64,000 nucleotides of DNA from Mycobacterium sp. AZCC_0083 (GCF_014202335.1 NZ_JACHGP010000005.1:310001-374000), one strand, 5' to 3'. Positions 52,010 through 61,553 are shown, numbered from the stretch's first letter. Numbers and translations are program-made. The notes: generated by a model not told the origin, from the sequence alone.

Positions 52010-52804
52010 TCAGTTGCCTCGATAGGCGGCGAACTCGGGGGAGCGCTTGTCGTTGAAGGCGGTGACACCTTCCTGCGCCTCCGGGGTTTCGCCGAATAAC
52101 TTCAGGCTCGAGTACGCCATCTGGCCGACGGACGCGAACTGTTCGGTGTCGGTATTGAACGACTGCTTCAGTATCTTCAACGAGGTTGGCGACAGCTGCA
52201 GGATCTCGTCCGCCCAGGCCCGCACTTCGGACTTCAATTGGTCGGCGGGCACGACCTTGTTGACCAGCCCCCAGTCGGCGGCCTGGTCCGCCGAATACCG
52301 ACGGCACAGGAACCAGATCTCGCGGGCGCGTTTCTCCCCGACCACCCGCGCCAGGTAGCCGGTGCCGAAGCCCGCGTCGAACGACCCGACCCGCGGACCG
52401 TTCTGGCCGAACACCGCGGTGTCCGCGGCGATCGTAAGGTCGCACAGCACGTGTAGGACATGACCGCCGCCGATGGCGAACCCGTTGACCGCCGCGATGA
52501 CCGGCTTCGGCACGTCACGGATGACTCGGTGCAGCGAATCCACTTCGAACAGGCCGGTTTCGGACGGTCCGTAATCACCGGTCTCGGCGCGCTGTTTCTG
52601 GTCCCCGCCGGTGCAGAACGCCTTCTCGCCAGCCCCCGTCAGGCAGATCACCCCGACCTCTGAGCTTCCCCACGCCAACTTGAAGGCACGGATGAGCTCG
52701 TCGAGGGTGCGCGCCCGAAACGCGTTGTAGCGCTCGGGCCTGTTGATGGTGATCCAGGCCAGGCCGTTGTCGACCTCGTAGGTTATATCGGTGAACTCGG
52801 TCAT
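52010..52804 (-). CDS. BadI-like ring-cleaving hydrolase (2-ketocyclohexanecarboxyl-CoA hydrolase family)
   Basis: A 264-residue crotonase of the MenB/BadI branch: ITYEVDNGLAWITINRPERY, FCTGGDQKQ, AIGGGHVLHVLCDLT, FGQNGPRVGSFDAGFGTGYL and VVGEKRAREIWFLCRRYS all follow BadI, which hydrolyses the beta-keto ring of 2-ketocyclohexanecarboxyl-CoA to pimeloyl-CoA. GAGAGG is before ATG 52804. Operator copy 6 lies 50 bases upstream, linking it to the AliA-like operon and the acyl-CoA dehydrogenases. The alternative is another ring-opening crotonase such as those of steroid C/D rings. Confidence 0.85.
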   Translation of the reverse strand: MTEFTDITYEVDNGLAWITINRPERYNAFRARTLDELIRAFKLAWGSSEVGVICLTGAGEKAFCTGGDQKQRAETGDYGPSETGLFEVDSLHRVIRDVPKPVIAAVNGFAIGGGHVLHVLCDLTIAADTAVFGQNGPRVGSFDAGFGTGYLARVVGEKRAREIWFLCRRYSADQAADWGLVNKVVPADQLKSEVRAWADEILQLSPTSLKILKQSFNTDTEQFASVGQMAYSSLKLFGETPEAQEGVTAFNDKRSPEFAAYRGN

Positions 52805-52853
52805 CGGTTGCCTCTCTTCGTTGAAAGCCACGGTCACTGTCCGCCTGCACATT

Positions 52854-52866
52854 ATGGTCTAACCAT
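52854..52866. promoter_or_regulatory. operator copy 6 (ATGGTCTAACCAT)
   Basis: Nearly perfect inverted repeat ATGGT-CTA-ACCAT, about 50 bases upstream of the BadI-like start on the minus strand, in the gap between the BadI-like and PlsB genes. Confidence 0.65.
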
Positions 52867-52913
52867 ATTACCAAACGGGTGGGCCGGCGCAAAGCGGCGA
52901 TTTGCCGACTGAC

Positions 52914-54737
52914 TCACACGGGCACGAAGTCCCGACCCATCCGCGCCAGCTCGCCGATCGAGCGCTGTAGGTCGTCGAGCTCAACGACGAGGGACGACCG
53001 ACGATCCGTAATGTCGTCTACCACGCCCTCGGGGTCGAGCAGACCGCGGTGGCGCGCCAATTTCACAGCGGTGCTGAACATTTCACCCGACACCGACTCC
53101 TCCGTGATGCGGTGCTGGAGTGACCATTGCCGGCCGAGGCGGAGGCACCTCGTGAGCAACTGCTGTTCGTCGACGTCCCGGCCGGGGCCGAGGTTGACAA
53201 GTTCCTCGGCCACCACTCGGTACGCGTCGACGAACGGCCTGAGCACCAGATGCGCTACGAGCAGCTCACTTTCGTTGAGACTCCGCGCGGCCTCCTCGGT
53301 ATCGAGCGGTGCGGTCCGGTCTTGGCTGCGTCCGGTCATGATCGCGAACTCGTGCCAGAGTTCATCGGCGAATTCAGCACGGCCGGCGAAGAAGAAATCG
53401 AACTTCAACAGTTCTCGCACGGCGAGTGCCTTCTCCCACCCGGTGCGCTTGGTTGCTCCCGGCGTCTGCACGATCGCCAACAAGGCAAGTTCGGCGATCG
53501 CCCGCATGAACAGAACGTGGATCGCACTGTTGCGGTACACCGCAACGATCAGATGTTGGTCGTCGCCGATCCCCCACACCGTTTCCGGCCCCTCGGAGTA
53601 GCTCGTCAATACACCGGACCCGACCAGGTCGTGCAGCGTCTGCGAAACCGTGGCACGGTCGGTGAGGTCGGCACCCCCTGCAACGGGCCAGCCCCTGGCG
53701 GCAAGGTACCGCGCGAGGGGCGCGATGGTCGCGCACACTTCATCGAGCGTCAGGGCGCGGTCGGCGCCAAGCATCGCGACGCTCACGGCGGCCGTCGCAG
53801 ACACCGGCGTGGCCTGGTTGAGGCGGTGACAGATGTCCAGCGCGACACGCTCGACCACCTGCCGGTCGGTCAAGCCTTCGGCGCGCAGCGCGGTCATTCG
53901 CTCATACAGCGGCACCGGCGCCCCGAAGTTGATGTAGATGCGTCCCAGGCGATGCCGAAGGCCCCGTGCGTAACTGAAGAGCCAGCGAGCGTTCTCGGGC
54001 GTCTTGGGAAGGCCCCGCGATTCGGCAACCATCAGCTTGACTTCGTGCAGCGGCAACTGGTCGAAGAGGATCGAAACCGGGACGGCGAGGGTCTGCTCCG
54101 AGTGCACGGAGTCGACCGCGTCGGTCACATACTTCAGCAGCCCGTATCGGGGTGGCCGTAGTTTGCCGGTGCGCGTCCGGCCTCCCTCGATCGACCACAC
54201 CAGGTTACTGCCGCTGGAAACCATCCTGCCGACGACGGCGCGCAGGGCCACCCGGTACACCGGTATGTCCCCCGTCGCGCGCCGGACAGGGATGAACCCA
54301 TTGCGTCGGGCCAGAGTGCCCAGTGGAAAGAAGTTGAGGTTGGCGCCGGCCAGCCCGAACGTCGGCGCAATGCCGCCCTGCGTAAGGCGCGGTGGAAACG
54401 AGAACTGATCCAGGTAGGAGCGGTGCGAGATCAAGAAGATCAGGGCGTTGTCACGGTCCAGTGCCCGCAGCTTGGCCAGGTCGTCCTCGTCGATGACGAC
54501 CTGGAATCCGCGGACCATCCACGCGGACATTGCGTGCCAGGCGCGCACCACTGGAGGAACGTGAGATGCCGCCATCTCGCGCACGTAGACCGCGGCCTCG
54601 CCCCGTACGTCGGCCACCTCGCGGCCTAACTGCGACGCCACTTCTGCTGTGACACCGAGGAATTCATCAGACTTCAGCAACGCCGTGGTTTCAGGAGTGT
54701 CGCGACGCCGCGACGGTAGCGCCGATGGGCGGATCAC
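52914..54737 (-). CDS. plsB: glycerol-3-phosphate acyltransferase (PlsB-like)
   Basis: A 607-residue acyltransferase with the HX4D catalytic motif SHRSYLD (His105, Asp110), FIPVRR and the EGGRTRTGK block that binds glycerol phosphate, in PlsB order. It transfers the first acyl chain in phospholipid and triacylglycerol synthesis at the membrane. The GTG start (54737) overlaps the stop of the upstream HAD-PlsC gene; the longer frame before it is inside that gene. With the HAD-PlsC and WS/DGAT genes nearby it makes a lipid-synthesis block. Confidence 0.9.
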   Translation of the reverse strand: MIRPSALPSRRRDTPETTALLKSDEFLGVTAEVASQLGREVADVRGEAAVYVREMAASHVPPVVRAWHAMSAWMVRGFQVVIDEDDLAKLRALDRDNALIFLISHRSYLDQFSFPPRLTQGGIAPTFGLAGANLNFFPLGTLARRNGFIPVRRATGDIPVYRVALRAVVGRMVSSGSNLVWSIEGGRTRTGKLRPPRYGLLKYVTDAVDSVHSEQTLAVPVSILFDQLPLHEVKLMVAESRGLPKTPENARWLFSYARGLRHRLGRIYINFGAPVPLYERMTALRAEGLTDRQVVERVALDICHRLNQATPVSATAAVSVAMLGADRALTLDEVCATIAPLARYLAARGWPVAGGADLTDRATVSQTLHDLVGSGVLTSYSEGPETVWGIGDDQHLIVAVYRNSAIHVLFMRAIAELALLAIVQTPGATKRTGWEKALAVRELLKFDFFFAGRAEFADELWHEFAIMTGRSQDRTAPLDTEEAARSLNESELLVAHLVLRPFVDAYRVVAEELVNLGPGRDVDEQQLLTRCLRLGRQWSLQHRITEESVSGEMFSTAVKLARHRGLLDPEGVVDDITDRRSSLVVELDDLQRSIGELARMGRDFVPV

Positions 54738-56245
54738 GTCCGGGCCGCCGCGGATGCCTGAGCGATCGCCTTGGACCAGTTCTTGCCGGCCTCGATGCCC
54801 GGCCAATCGTCGAGGGTGTCGACGTAGAGCTCGCGCATTCGCGGCACCCACCCATCGAGATCGGCCTTGGTCCAGTTGGCGGTCGGAAGCGGTTCGTGAA
54901 CAACGACTTCGAGCGTGCCTTCCTGGGAGACCTTCGCGTTGCGCCACATGATTTCGCCGGCATTGCGGATGACGATCGGAACGATCGGAACCCCCGCGTC
55001 GCGGGCCAGGTGAAAGCCGCCCTTCTTGAACGCCCCGACCTTCGGACTCAGCGATCGGGTGCCTTCCGGTGAGATGGCGATCGAAATGCCCGCGCGCAGC
55101 CTGTCCACCGCGGGCTGCATCGCCGAGATGGCCTTCGAGGTGTCCGTCCGATCCAGGAAGGCGACGTCGGCCATGGTGAGCAATTGTCCAAGCACGGGCA
55201 CTTGCTTCACCTCGGCCTTGGCCACCACCGTGAAGCCCCGTTGCACGACCCGTGAGGTGACGAGCGCGTCGATCAGCGTGCTCTGATGATTGATGAAGAA
55301 CACCGCGGGGCGGTGCGTGCTGTGTTCCTCACCGATGACGTCGAACTGGATGTTGCCGAGTTGCCCTGCGAGGCGGCCGAACAGCGACGTGGCGATGTCG
55401 ACGCCACCCCGACTATCGTTGGTCAGCACCCCGACGACCGCGCCCGCGCCCACCGCCGCGGCGAAGCCGCCGAACACGCCCGTCGTCCGGACTAGCGCCA
55501 TCGGATGGTATTGGCTTCGCTTGCCCCGGAACTGCACGACGCGCCATCCGCGCTCATGGGCGTGGCGGGCCAGGTCCGATCCCGGGTTGATCGGGTGCGG
55601 GTGGCCGACCGCGTCGAGGAAGGGCACATCCTCGTTGCCGTTGGCGTACGCGTGGCAATTCTTCATGGGGATTCTTTCGCGTTTCGCGAATTGTGTGACC
55701 GCCGCTCGCTTGCCTTCGCCCCACGGCGGGCGTCCTGCTATGCGACCGGTAAGCACACCTTGCTCGGTCTCGAGCTCCGTGCACAGGACGTGCTCGATAC
55801 CCAACTCGCTCGCCATGGGCTGGACCTGCATCCGAGTCGCCGACGTCGCGATGACTACGGTGTGGCCCTTGTTTTGGTGGGCGCGCACCAGCCGCCATGT
55901 TCCGTGGAAGAGCGCGCCGGCGATTTCCTGGGTGAACAATTGATCTCCGAGTTCCAGCAGCTCGTCGTCGGTTCGGCCCACCCAGCCCCGGATTCCCTGC
56001 AGCATCAGGTCTTTGAACGCGGCTTCGTCGAGAGGGCCACCAAGGGCAGCGCGCATGGTGCGGACGAACTCGTCGGGCCCCAATTCGAAGTTTCGAGCAC
56101 GGTGCGTGATCAGAGCGCTGGCCGAATATCCCTGGATCAGGGTTCCATCGAAGTCGAAGAACGCCGCGACCTTGGGACCGCTCGGTCCGGCCTTGATGTC
56201 GTCGATGATGTCGTCGACCGCGATCGGCGATGTCGTACCGGTCAT
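54734..56245 (-). CDS. plsC: HAD phosphatase - 1-acylglycerol-3-phosphate acyltransferase (PlsC) fusion
   Basis: A 503-residue two-domain protein. Residues about 25-240 are a HAD phosphatase (FFDFDGTLI, Asp31/Asp33; IATSATRMQ; NGNEDVPFLDAVG), then a hydrophobic stretch (FGGFAAAVGAGAVVGVL) and a PlsC-type acyltransferase with INHQSTLID (His320, Asp326) and SPEGTRS. The acyltransferase motif has five residues between His and Asp instead of four. Matches the plan of M. tuberculosis Rv2483c. ATG 56245 is preferred to one six codons earlier. It is coupled to plsB. Confidence 0.88.
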   Translation of the reverse strand: MTGTTSPIAVDDIIDDIKAGPSGPKVAAFFDFDGTLIQGYSASALITHRARNFELGPDEFVRTMRAALGGPLDEAAFKDLMLQGIRGWVGRTDDELLELGDQLFTQEIAGALFHGTWRLVRAHQNKGHTVVIATSATRMQVQPMASELGIEHVLCTELETEQGVLTGRIAGRPPWGEGKRAAVTQFAKRERIPMKNCHAYANGNEDVPFLDAVGHPHPINPGSDLARHAHERGWRVVQFRGKRSQYHPMALVRTTGVFGGFAAAVGAGAVVGVLTNDSRGGVDIATSLFGRLAGQLGNIQFDVIGEEHSTHRPAVFFINHQSTLIDALVTSRVVQRGFTVVAKAEVKQVPVLGQLLTMADVAFLDRTDTSKAISAMQPAVDRLRAGISIAISPEGTRSLSPKVGAFKKGGFHLARDAGVPIVPIVIRNAGEIMWRNAKVSQEGTLEVVVHEPLPTANWTKADLDGWVPRMRELYVDTLDDWPGIEAGKNWSKAIAQASAAART

Positions 56246-56562
56246 CTCATATCCTGCCTCCACCCAGACCCTCGCGGCGAGCTGTCACCGAGAGCTCCGG
56301 CCATCCCACTATGAAGAGTCATCCTGGCCTGGCCAAGTGTGTCCGGGGAGAGATACCTCCGCTGCGGGAGTAACAACCGCCCGATGTGGTGACGCGGGGG
56401 TGCGGGTCGGTCGTTCACACTCGCACCACAGGGGTCAGCGGCGATGAGCGCTTGCGCGAAGAGCAGACATTGCAGCCGACCCCGGACCGGATCATCTGGT
56501 CCGCCCCGGGTCCGCCCGGAAGCACCGCGGGCCGAACCCGCAGAATGGAAAAGGGGCAGCAG
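56246..56562. other. divergent intergenic region between the PlsC fusion and the alcohol dehydrogenase
   Basis: No gene seen. It must contain both promoters. A perfect palindrome TGGCC-T-GGCCA (56325-56335) resembles a G+C-shifted version of the operator but deviates in the key TGGTC/GACCA bases. CGGACC...GGTCCG arms lie about 9 bases apart near 56485-56505. Confidence 0.4.
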
Positions 56563-57663
56563 ATGCGAATCTCAGCCGCGGTGGTGCAGGAGGTGGGCGC
56601 ACCATTCAAGCTCACCGAGGTCGACATTCAAGACCCGGCACCCGACGAAGTGCTGGTGCAGATCGCCGGAGCCGGTATCTGCCATACCGACGTCGCGGTC
56701 CAGCATGGCCACCTGCCGTTCCCGCTTCCCGGCGTCCTCGGCCACGAGGGCAGCGGAACCGTGGTGTCGGTGGGTGCCGATGTGACGACGGTCGCCGAGG
56801 GTGATCACGTCGCGATCAGCTTCAACAGTTGCGCCGCGTGCCCGCAGTGCGCCAAAGGCGAACCGGCCTACTGTCACGGGTTCCTCGAATACAATTTCGG
56901 CGGGGTGCGCCCCGATGGATCCTCCGGGTTGGCCTCTGCCGGAACCAAATTGGGGAGCAACTTCTTCGGCCAGTCCTCGTTGGCGACCCACGCATTGGCT
57001 CACGAGCGCAACGTGGTCAAGCTGCCGCCCGGCGCCCCAGTCGAGCTAGTGGGGCCGCTAGGATGCGGCATCCAGACCGGGGCGGGCGCGGTGTTGAACT
57101 CACTCGACGTCCAGTCCGGATCGACCGTGGTCATCACCGGCGCCGGAGCGGTGGGTCTATCGGCCGTGATGGCCGCCGTGGTGCGCGAGGCCGCGACGAT
57201 CATCGCGGTCGACCTCCATGAGAGCAGGCGGGTGCTGGCCACCGAGCTCGGCGCCACCCACGCCATCGACCCGCAGGCCGGTCCACTGGCCGATCAGATC
57301 CGGGAGATCGCTCCTGCGGGCGCCGACTACGCCATCGACACCACCGCGGTGACCCCCGTCGTGGAACAGCTGCTTGCCTCCCTGGGGATGCGCGGCATGC
57401 TGGGGTTGATCGGCGTGCCTGCCGATCCGCAGGCCGTCTTCTCGGTCGGGCTGTTCCAGCCCACCCTGCTCGGCCTGACCATCCGGGGCATCGTCGAGGG
57501 CGACGCCGACCCGCAGACCTTCATCCCCTATCTGCTCGATCTGCATCGTCAGGGGAAGTTCCCGTTCGACAAGCTGATCACCACGATGCCGCTGGCCCAG
57601 ATCAACGAGGCGGTGGCCGCCCAGCACCGCGGCGAGATCCTCAAGGCCGTGCTGACACCCTGA
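56563..57663 (+). CDS. zinc-dependent alcohol dehydrogenase (aryl/benzyl alcohol type)
   Basis: A 366-residue MDR zinc alcohol dehydrogenase: catalytic zinc ligands Cys40 (GICHTD), His61/Glu62 (GHEG) and Cys in GPLGCGIQTGAG, structural zinc Cys90, 93, 96 and 104, and the GAGAVGLSAVMAA NAD site. It oxidises primary alcohols to aldehydes; the C-terminal pattern fits the benzyl-alcohol group. ATG 56563 has AAAGGGG six bases before it; ATG 56545 is an alternative. A product aldehyde could pass to the ALDH at 61554. Confidence 0.9.
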   Translation: MRISAAVVQEVGAPFKLTEVDIQDPAPDEVLVQIAGAGICHTDVAVQHGHLPFPLPGVLGHEGSGTVVSVGADVTTVAEGDHVAISFNSCAACPQCAKGEPAYCHGFLEYNFGGVRPDGSSGLASAGTKLGSNFFGQSSLATHALAHERNVVKLPPGAPVELVGPLGCGIQTGAGAVLNSLDVQSGSTVVITGAGAVGLSAVMAAVVREAATIIAVDLHESRRVLATELGATHAIDPQAGPLADQIREIAPAGADYAIDTTAVTPVVEQLLASLGMRGMLGLIGVPADPQAVFSVGLFQPTLLGLTIRGIVEGDADPQTFIPYLLDLHRQGKFPFDKLITTMPLAQINEAVAAQHRGEILKAVLTP

Positions 57664-57684
57664 CGCAACATCGGACGACATTCA

Positions 57685-58647
57685 ATGACGAATAACCCGC
57701 GCCGAAGGGCCACGGTGGCCGCGGCACTGCTGGCCGGCGGCGCCGTTGCCGCGGCGATTCCCATCGCTCGGCGCGTCGCGGACGGGCCGCACCCCGCACC
57801 GGCTCAGCTGGAGCTGACGCCGCTGCACCGCGCAGGCAAGGGAACGCCGCTGCTGCTGGTGCATGGGGTCAGCGCCATCTGGCGGGCCTGGTCGCCCGTC
57901 CTTCCGTTTCTCGAGCCGCACCATGACGTCATCGTGCCCACCCTGGCGGGTCACGGAGGCGGCCCGCCACTGGATACGCAGATCGCGCCGTCGGTTCAGG
58001 CCCTTGCCGACGCACTAGAAGGCGAGCTCGACAAGCTGGGCTTGCAGAAAGTTCACATCGCCGGCAACTCGCTCGGAGGTTGGATTGGAATCGAGCTCGC
58101 GCGGCGCGACCGGGCGCGCTCCCTGGTGTTGTTCAGCCCAGCGGGGGCCTGGCGCTCACAGCGAAGCATCGAGGCCCGGGCAGCCGCGATACGACTCTCG
58201 GTCGACGCGTTCGGCCGCTACGCGTCCCACGCCGATGCCATCGCCGCCAACGCCCTACTGCGCTGGTTTCTGTTGGCAGGCCAGGTCGCCTATCCCAATC
58301 GCGTCCCACCGCAGGAGTTGGCCGCCTACATCAGGGCCGGCGCGCTGGCCCCCGTCGTCGCGCCACTGCTGCGGGACCTCCCAATTCGCCAGGTCGAACC
58401 CCTGCCAATCGCACGGGACTACCCCGTCCGGTTGGTCTGGGGCGACCGTGACCGGGTGATTCCGTTCGACGGTTTCGGTTCGGCAATGCTCGAACGGCTG
58501 CCCGGGGCGGAGTTGATCCGCCTTCGGGGCGTGGGGCATGTCCCGATGTCCGACGACCCCGCCGGGGTGGCGGAACTGATCCTTCAGGTAACCGGCGCCG
58601 TCGATGGCGCGGACGTGTCGACCGAGAGGGCTGATGACAATGCCTAG
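57685..58647 (+). CDS. alpha/beta hydrolase with N-terminal hydrophobic anchor
   Basis: A 320-residue serine hydrolase. Residues 8-30 form a hydrophobic helix after three Arg, probably a membrane anchor or export signal (a twin-arginine look, NNPRRRA). Then HGVSAIWRAW, nucleophile Ser129 in AGNSLGG, Asp in WGDRDRVIPF and His in GVGHVPM. It overlaps the WS/DGAT gene by 14 bases, so a lipid-ester substrate at the membrane is plausible. Confidence 0.85.
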   Translation: MTNNPRRRATVAAALLAGGAVAAAIPIARRVADGPHPAPAQLELTPLHRAGKGTPLLLVHGVSAIWRAWSPVLPFLEPHHDVIVPTLAGHGGGPPLDTQIAPSVQALADALEGELDKLGLQKVHIAGNSLGGWIGIELARRDRARSLVLFSPAGAWRSQRSIEARAAAIRLSVDAFGRYASHADAIAANALLRWFLLAGQVAYPNRVPPQELAAYIRAGALAPVVAPLLRDLPIRQVEPLPIARDYPVRLVWGDRDRVIPFDGFGSAMLERLPGAELIRLRGVGHVPMSDDPAGVAELILQVTGAVDGADVSTERADDNA

Positions 58648-60055
58648 CACCGACGACGACGCGCTTGCCTCATGGGGCGGTGGACAGGACCTCAGCGCGT
58701 GGGAGGCGTTGATGTGGCGCTCCGAGGGCGACCACCGCACCCGTTCGACCGGGGTAATGATCGAGTTGCTCGATACCGAGCCAGACTGGGATCGGCTGGT
58801 GGCGGCCCACGATCGGTTCACCCAGAGGGTACCGCGGCTGCGAGAACGCGTCGTTGCGCCACCGCTGCCCCTCGTTCCGCCGGCATGGTCTCCGGATCCG
58901 AATTTCGAACTGGAGTATCACCTGCAACGGGTGCGGGCGCCCGGCGACGGGTCGATGGCCGAACTGCACGCCCTGGCGGCCCAGTTCGCCGCCCGCCCGC
59001 TGGATCCCGAGCGTCCCCCGTGGGAGGCCCTGCTGGTGCTCGGCGTGACCGGCGGCCAGGCTGCCTACCTGTTCAAGCCGCATCACAGTCTGAGCGACGG
59101 GATTGGCTTGCTGCAACTGCTGGACCTGGCGCACGGGAGCAGCCGGGAACCCGGACCGGCCAGCGATGCGCCGGTGCCCACGCCTCGACGCATGGAGTCG
59201 CCCGAGGGGCTGCTGGTAAACCGGCTCGCCGCCAGGGCCATCAGCGCGCCCGCGGGCGCGGTTCGCGACGCGCTCTCCGCCGCAGGCCGCTTCGCCGGCG
59301 ACCCCGTCGGAGCGACGACCGACGCCGTCAAATTCGCGATGTCGCTGCGGCGAGTGTTGGCGCCGACGGATGCACCCCACTCCCCCGCGCTTACGGGGCA
59401 CGGATCCGGTTACCGGCTGGACACCTTCGACGTGCCGTTCGCCGACCTGAAGGCAGCGGGGAAGGCCGCAGGAGGTTCGGTCAACGACGCATTCCTTGCG
59501 GGTGTACTCGGTGGGGTACGGCGCTATCACGAAAAGCTTTCCCTCACCGTCGATTCCATACCAATGGCGATACCGGTCAGCCTGCGCACCGACGCTGACC
59601 CGATGGGCGCCAACAAGTTCGCCGGTGCACGGTTCGTGGCGCCGGTCGGTGAACGGGACCCCAAGGCGCGCATCGCTGCCATCCACCGCTTCATCACCAA
59701 CGCACGCAGGGAACCCGCACTCGGATTCCTGGACCTTCTCGCACCGGTGCTGAGCCGCCTGCCAGAGATCGCGCTGACCGCAATCGCAGGTCAGATGACC
59801 GGCCTCTCCGACCTACAGGCCTCCAACCTCGGCGCGATCGGTCGTCCGCTGTACCTGGCGGGTGCGCGGGTGACGCGGATCTACCCGATGGGTCCCCGAC
59901 CCGGTATCCCGGCGATGGTGGCGATGTTGTCCTACGACGGAACCTGTTGCATTGCCGTCAACTTCGACCCTGACGCGATCACCGACATCGCTGCGTTCTC
60001 GACGTGCCTCCGCGAAGGTTTCGACGAAGTGATCGCCTTGGCCGGCGGCGACTGA
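58634..60055 (+). CDS. wax ester synthase / diacylglycerol acyltransferase (WS/DGAT)
   Basis: A 473-residue WS/DGAT: the catalytic HHxxxDG motif HHSLSDG (150-156), a PW-EALL strand before it, and GSVNDAFLAG and the MGANKFAG block after it. These enzymes join acyl-CoA to diacylglycerol or a fatty alcohol to make storage triacylglycerol or wax. The start is ATG 58634 or ATG 58640, both following GAGGG. Its overlap with the hydrolase shows co-translation. Many mycobacterial genomes carry a dozen or more paralogues. Confidence 0.92.
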   Translation: MTMPSTDDDALASWGGGQDLSAWEALMWRSEGDHRTRSTGVMIELLDTEPDWDRLVAAHDRFTQRVPRLRERVVAPPLPLVPPAWSPDPNFELEYHLQRVRAPGDGSMAELHALAAQFAARPLDPERPPWEALLVLGVTGGQAAYLFKPHHSLSDGIGLLQLLDLAHGSSREPGPASDAPVPTPRRMESPEGLLVNRLAARAISAPAGAVRDALSAAGRFAGDPVGATTDAVKFAMSLRRVLAPTDAPHSPALTGHGSGYRLDTFDVPFADLKAAGKAAGGSVNDAFLAGVLGGVRRYHEKLSLTVDSIPMAIPVSLRTDADPMGANKFAGARFVAPVGERDPKARIAAIHRFITNARREPALGFLDLLAPVLSRLPEIALTAIAGQMTGLSDLQASNLGAIGRPLYLAGARVTRIYPMGPRPGIPAMVAMLSYDGTCCIAVNFDPDAITDIAAFSTCLREGFDEVIALAGGD

Positions 60056-60212
60056 GCACGGCGCCTACCTCCAAAGTGGGAGCGATGACCCCCCGTCATG
60101 GTGACGCGGCGCGAGCGCCTTGCAGTGAGACTTGGATCACCAGCACCCGATGCCCACGAAGTCGTGCGGAAGCGCGGTGTGGGGCACTCGATACCGCAGA
60201 AAGAGGACGTCC

Positions 60213-61544
60213 ATGACGACCGCCGCACATACCGAATCAACGACCATCCCCGACGAGATTGCACGGCAGATCGTGCTCCCCGAGGGGCACGGCGACCTCG
60301 CCGCGCTGCACGAAGCCTACAAATGGGTGCGCAACAACGCGCCGCTGGCCAAGGCCGTCGTGGACGGCTACGACCCCATCTGGCTGATCAGCAAGCACGC
60401 CGACCTGCAGGAGGTCGAGAGCCAGCCCGAGGTGTTCAGCGCAGGCGGCGGTCCAGACCACCCCGGTGCGAACAACCCGATCCTGCAGAACACGGCCGGC
60501 GACGAGTTCATGAAGAGCATGCTCGGCGGCAGCCTGCGCATCATGGACGCCCTGCCGTACATGGACCCGCCAGAGCACACCCAAATCAAGGTCATTACCA
60601 ACGACTGGTTCCGGCCCACCCAGCTCCAGAAATGGACTGACCAGATCCGCGACCTCGCCACGGCGTCCGTCGAGAAGCTCGAGAAGGTATCGGCAAGCGG
60701 CGACATCGACCTCCTCGATGACTGGGCCCTTGGTTTCCCGCTGCACGTGATGATGACGCTGTTCGGGGTGCCGCCGGAGGACGAGCCGAAGATGATGAAG
60801 CTCACCCAGGAGTTCTTCGGCACCGCCGATCCTGAACATCAGCGCGAAGACGTCGAGGAGCTGGCGCCCGAGGCGATGGCCCAACAGTTCGCGGCCACCT
60901 ACCAAGACTTCTGCGCCTACTTCGACGTGCTGGCCGAAGACCGCCGCGCCAATCCCCGCGACGACCTCGCCACCATCGTCGCGACCGCGAAGGGACCCGA
61001 CGGTGAGTACCTACCGAAGTCCTACTCCTACGGCTACTACATGGCCATCGCCACCGCCGGGCACGACACCACTTCGGCAACCCTGGCCGGCACCCTTCAG
61101 CTGCTGTCCCAGCACCCCGATGTGCTGGCCCGCGTCAAGGCGGATCTGAAGTTGGTGCCCAACCTCGTTCTGGAGTCCCTGCGGATGGTCGCGCCGGTCA
61201 AACACTTCACGCGCCGCGCCGAGCAGGACTACACGATGCGGGGACAGACCATCAAGAAGGGTGACCGGCTGATGCTGCTGTTCCAATCGGGCAACCGCGA
61301 CGAGGACGTCTTCGACCGCCCCTACGAGTTCGACATCGACCGCAAGCCCAACAGGCACATCGCCTTCGGCCACGGCCCGCACATGTGCATCGGCCAGCAC
61401 CTGTCCAAACTCGAGCTGAAGGTGATGCTCGAAGAACTGCTGCCCCGCCTGGAGTCGATCGAGCTGCTCGGACCCGGGAAGTACACGCAGACCAATTTCG
61501 TCGGCGGCCTGCAGCACCTGCCCGCCAAGCTCAACTTCGCGTGA
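60213..61544 (+). CDS. cytochrome P450
   Basis: A 443-residue bacterial-type P450: I-helix AGHDTT (282-287), ESLR (321-324) and haem-binding [10 protein letters not shown] with Cys392. Soluble, no membrane anchor. It needs electrons from a ferredoxin, and a ferredoxin-fused reductase follows two genes later. AAGAGGA precedes ATG 60213. The 157 bases upstream (60056-60212) should hold the promoter. With the aldehyde dehydrogenase behind it, terminal oxidation of an alkyl or terpene substrate is a reasonable guess. Confidence 0.94.
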   Translation: MTTAAHTESTTIPDEIARQIVLPEGHGDLAALHEAYKWVRNNAPLAKAVVDGYDPIWLISKHADLQEVESQPEVFSAGGGPDHPGANNPILQNTAGDEFMKSMLGGSLRIMDALPYMDPPEHTQIKVITNDWFRPTQLQKWTDQIRDLATASVEKLEKVSASGDIDLLDDWALGFPLHVMMTLFGVPPEDEPKMMKLTQEFFGTADPEHQREDVEELAPEAMAQQFAATYQDFCAYFDVLAEDRRANPRDDLATIVATAKGPDGEYLPKSYSYGYYMAIATAGHDTTSATLAGTLQLLSQHPDVLARVKADLKLVPNLVLESLRMVAPVKHFTRRAEQDYTMRGQTIKKGDRLMLLFQSGNRDEDVFDRPYEFDIDRKPNRHIAFGHGPHMCIGQHLSKLELKVMLEELLPRLESIELLGPGKYTQTNFVGGLQHLPAKLNFA

Positions 61545-61553
61545 ACGGGTGAG

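Noticed and set aside
56325..56335. TGGCCTGGCCA palindrome as an eighth operator copy
   Set aside because: It changes TGGTC/GACCA to TGGCC/GGCCA, likely by chance in G+C-rich DNA, and the flanking ATT/TTT context is missing.
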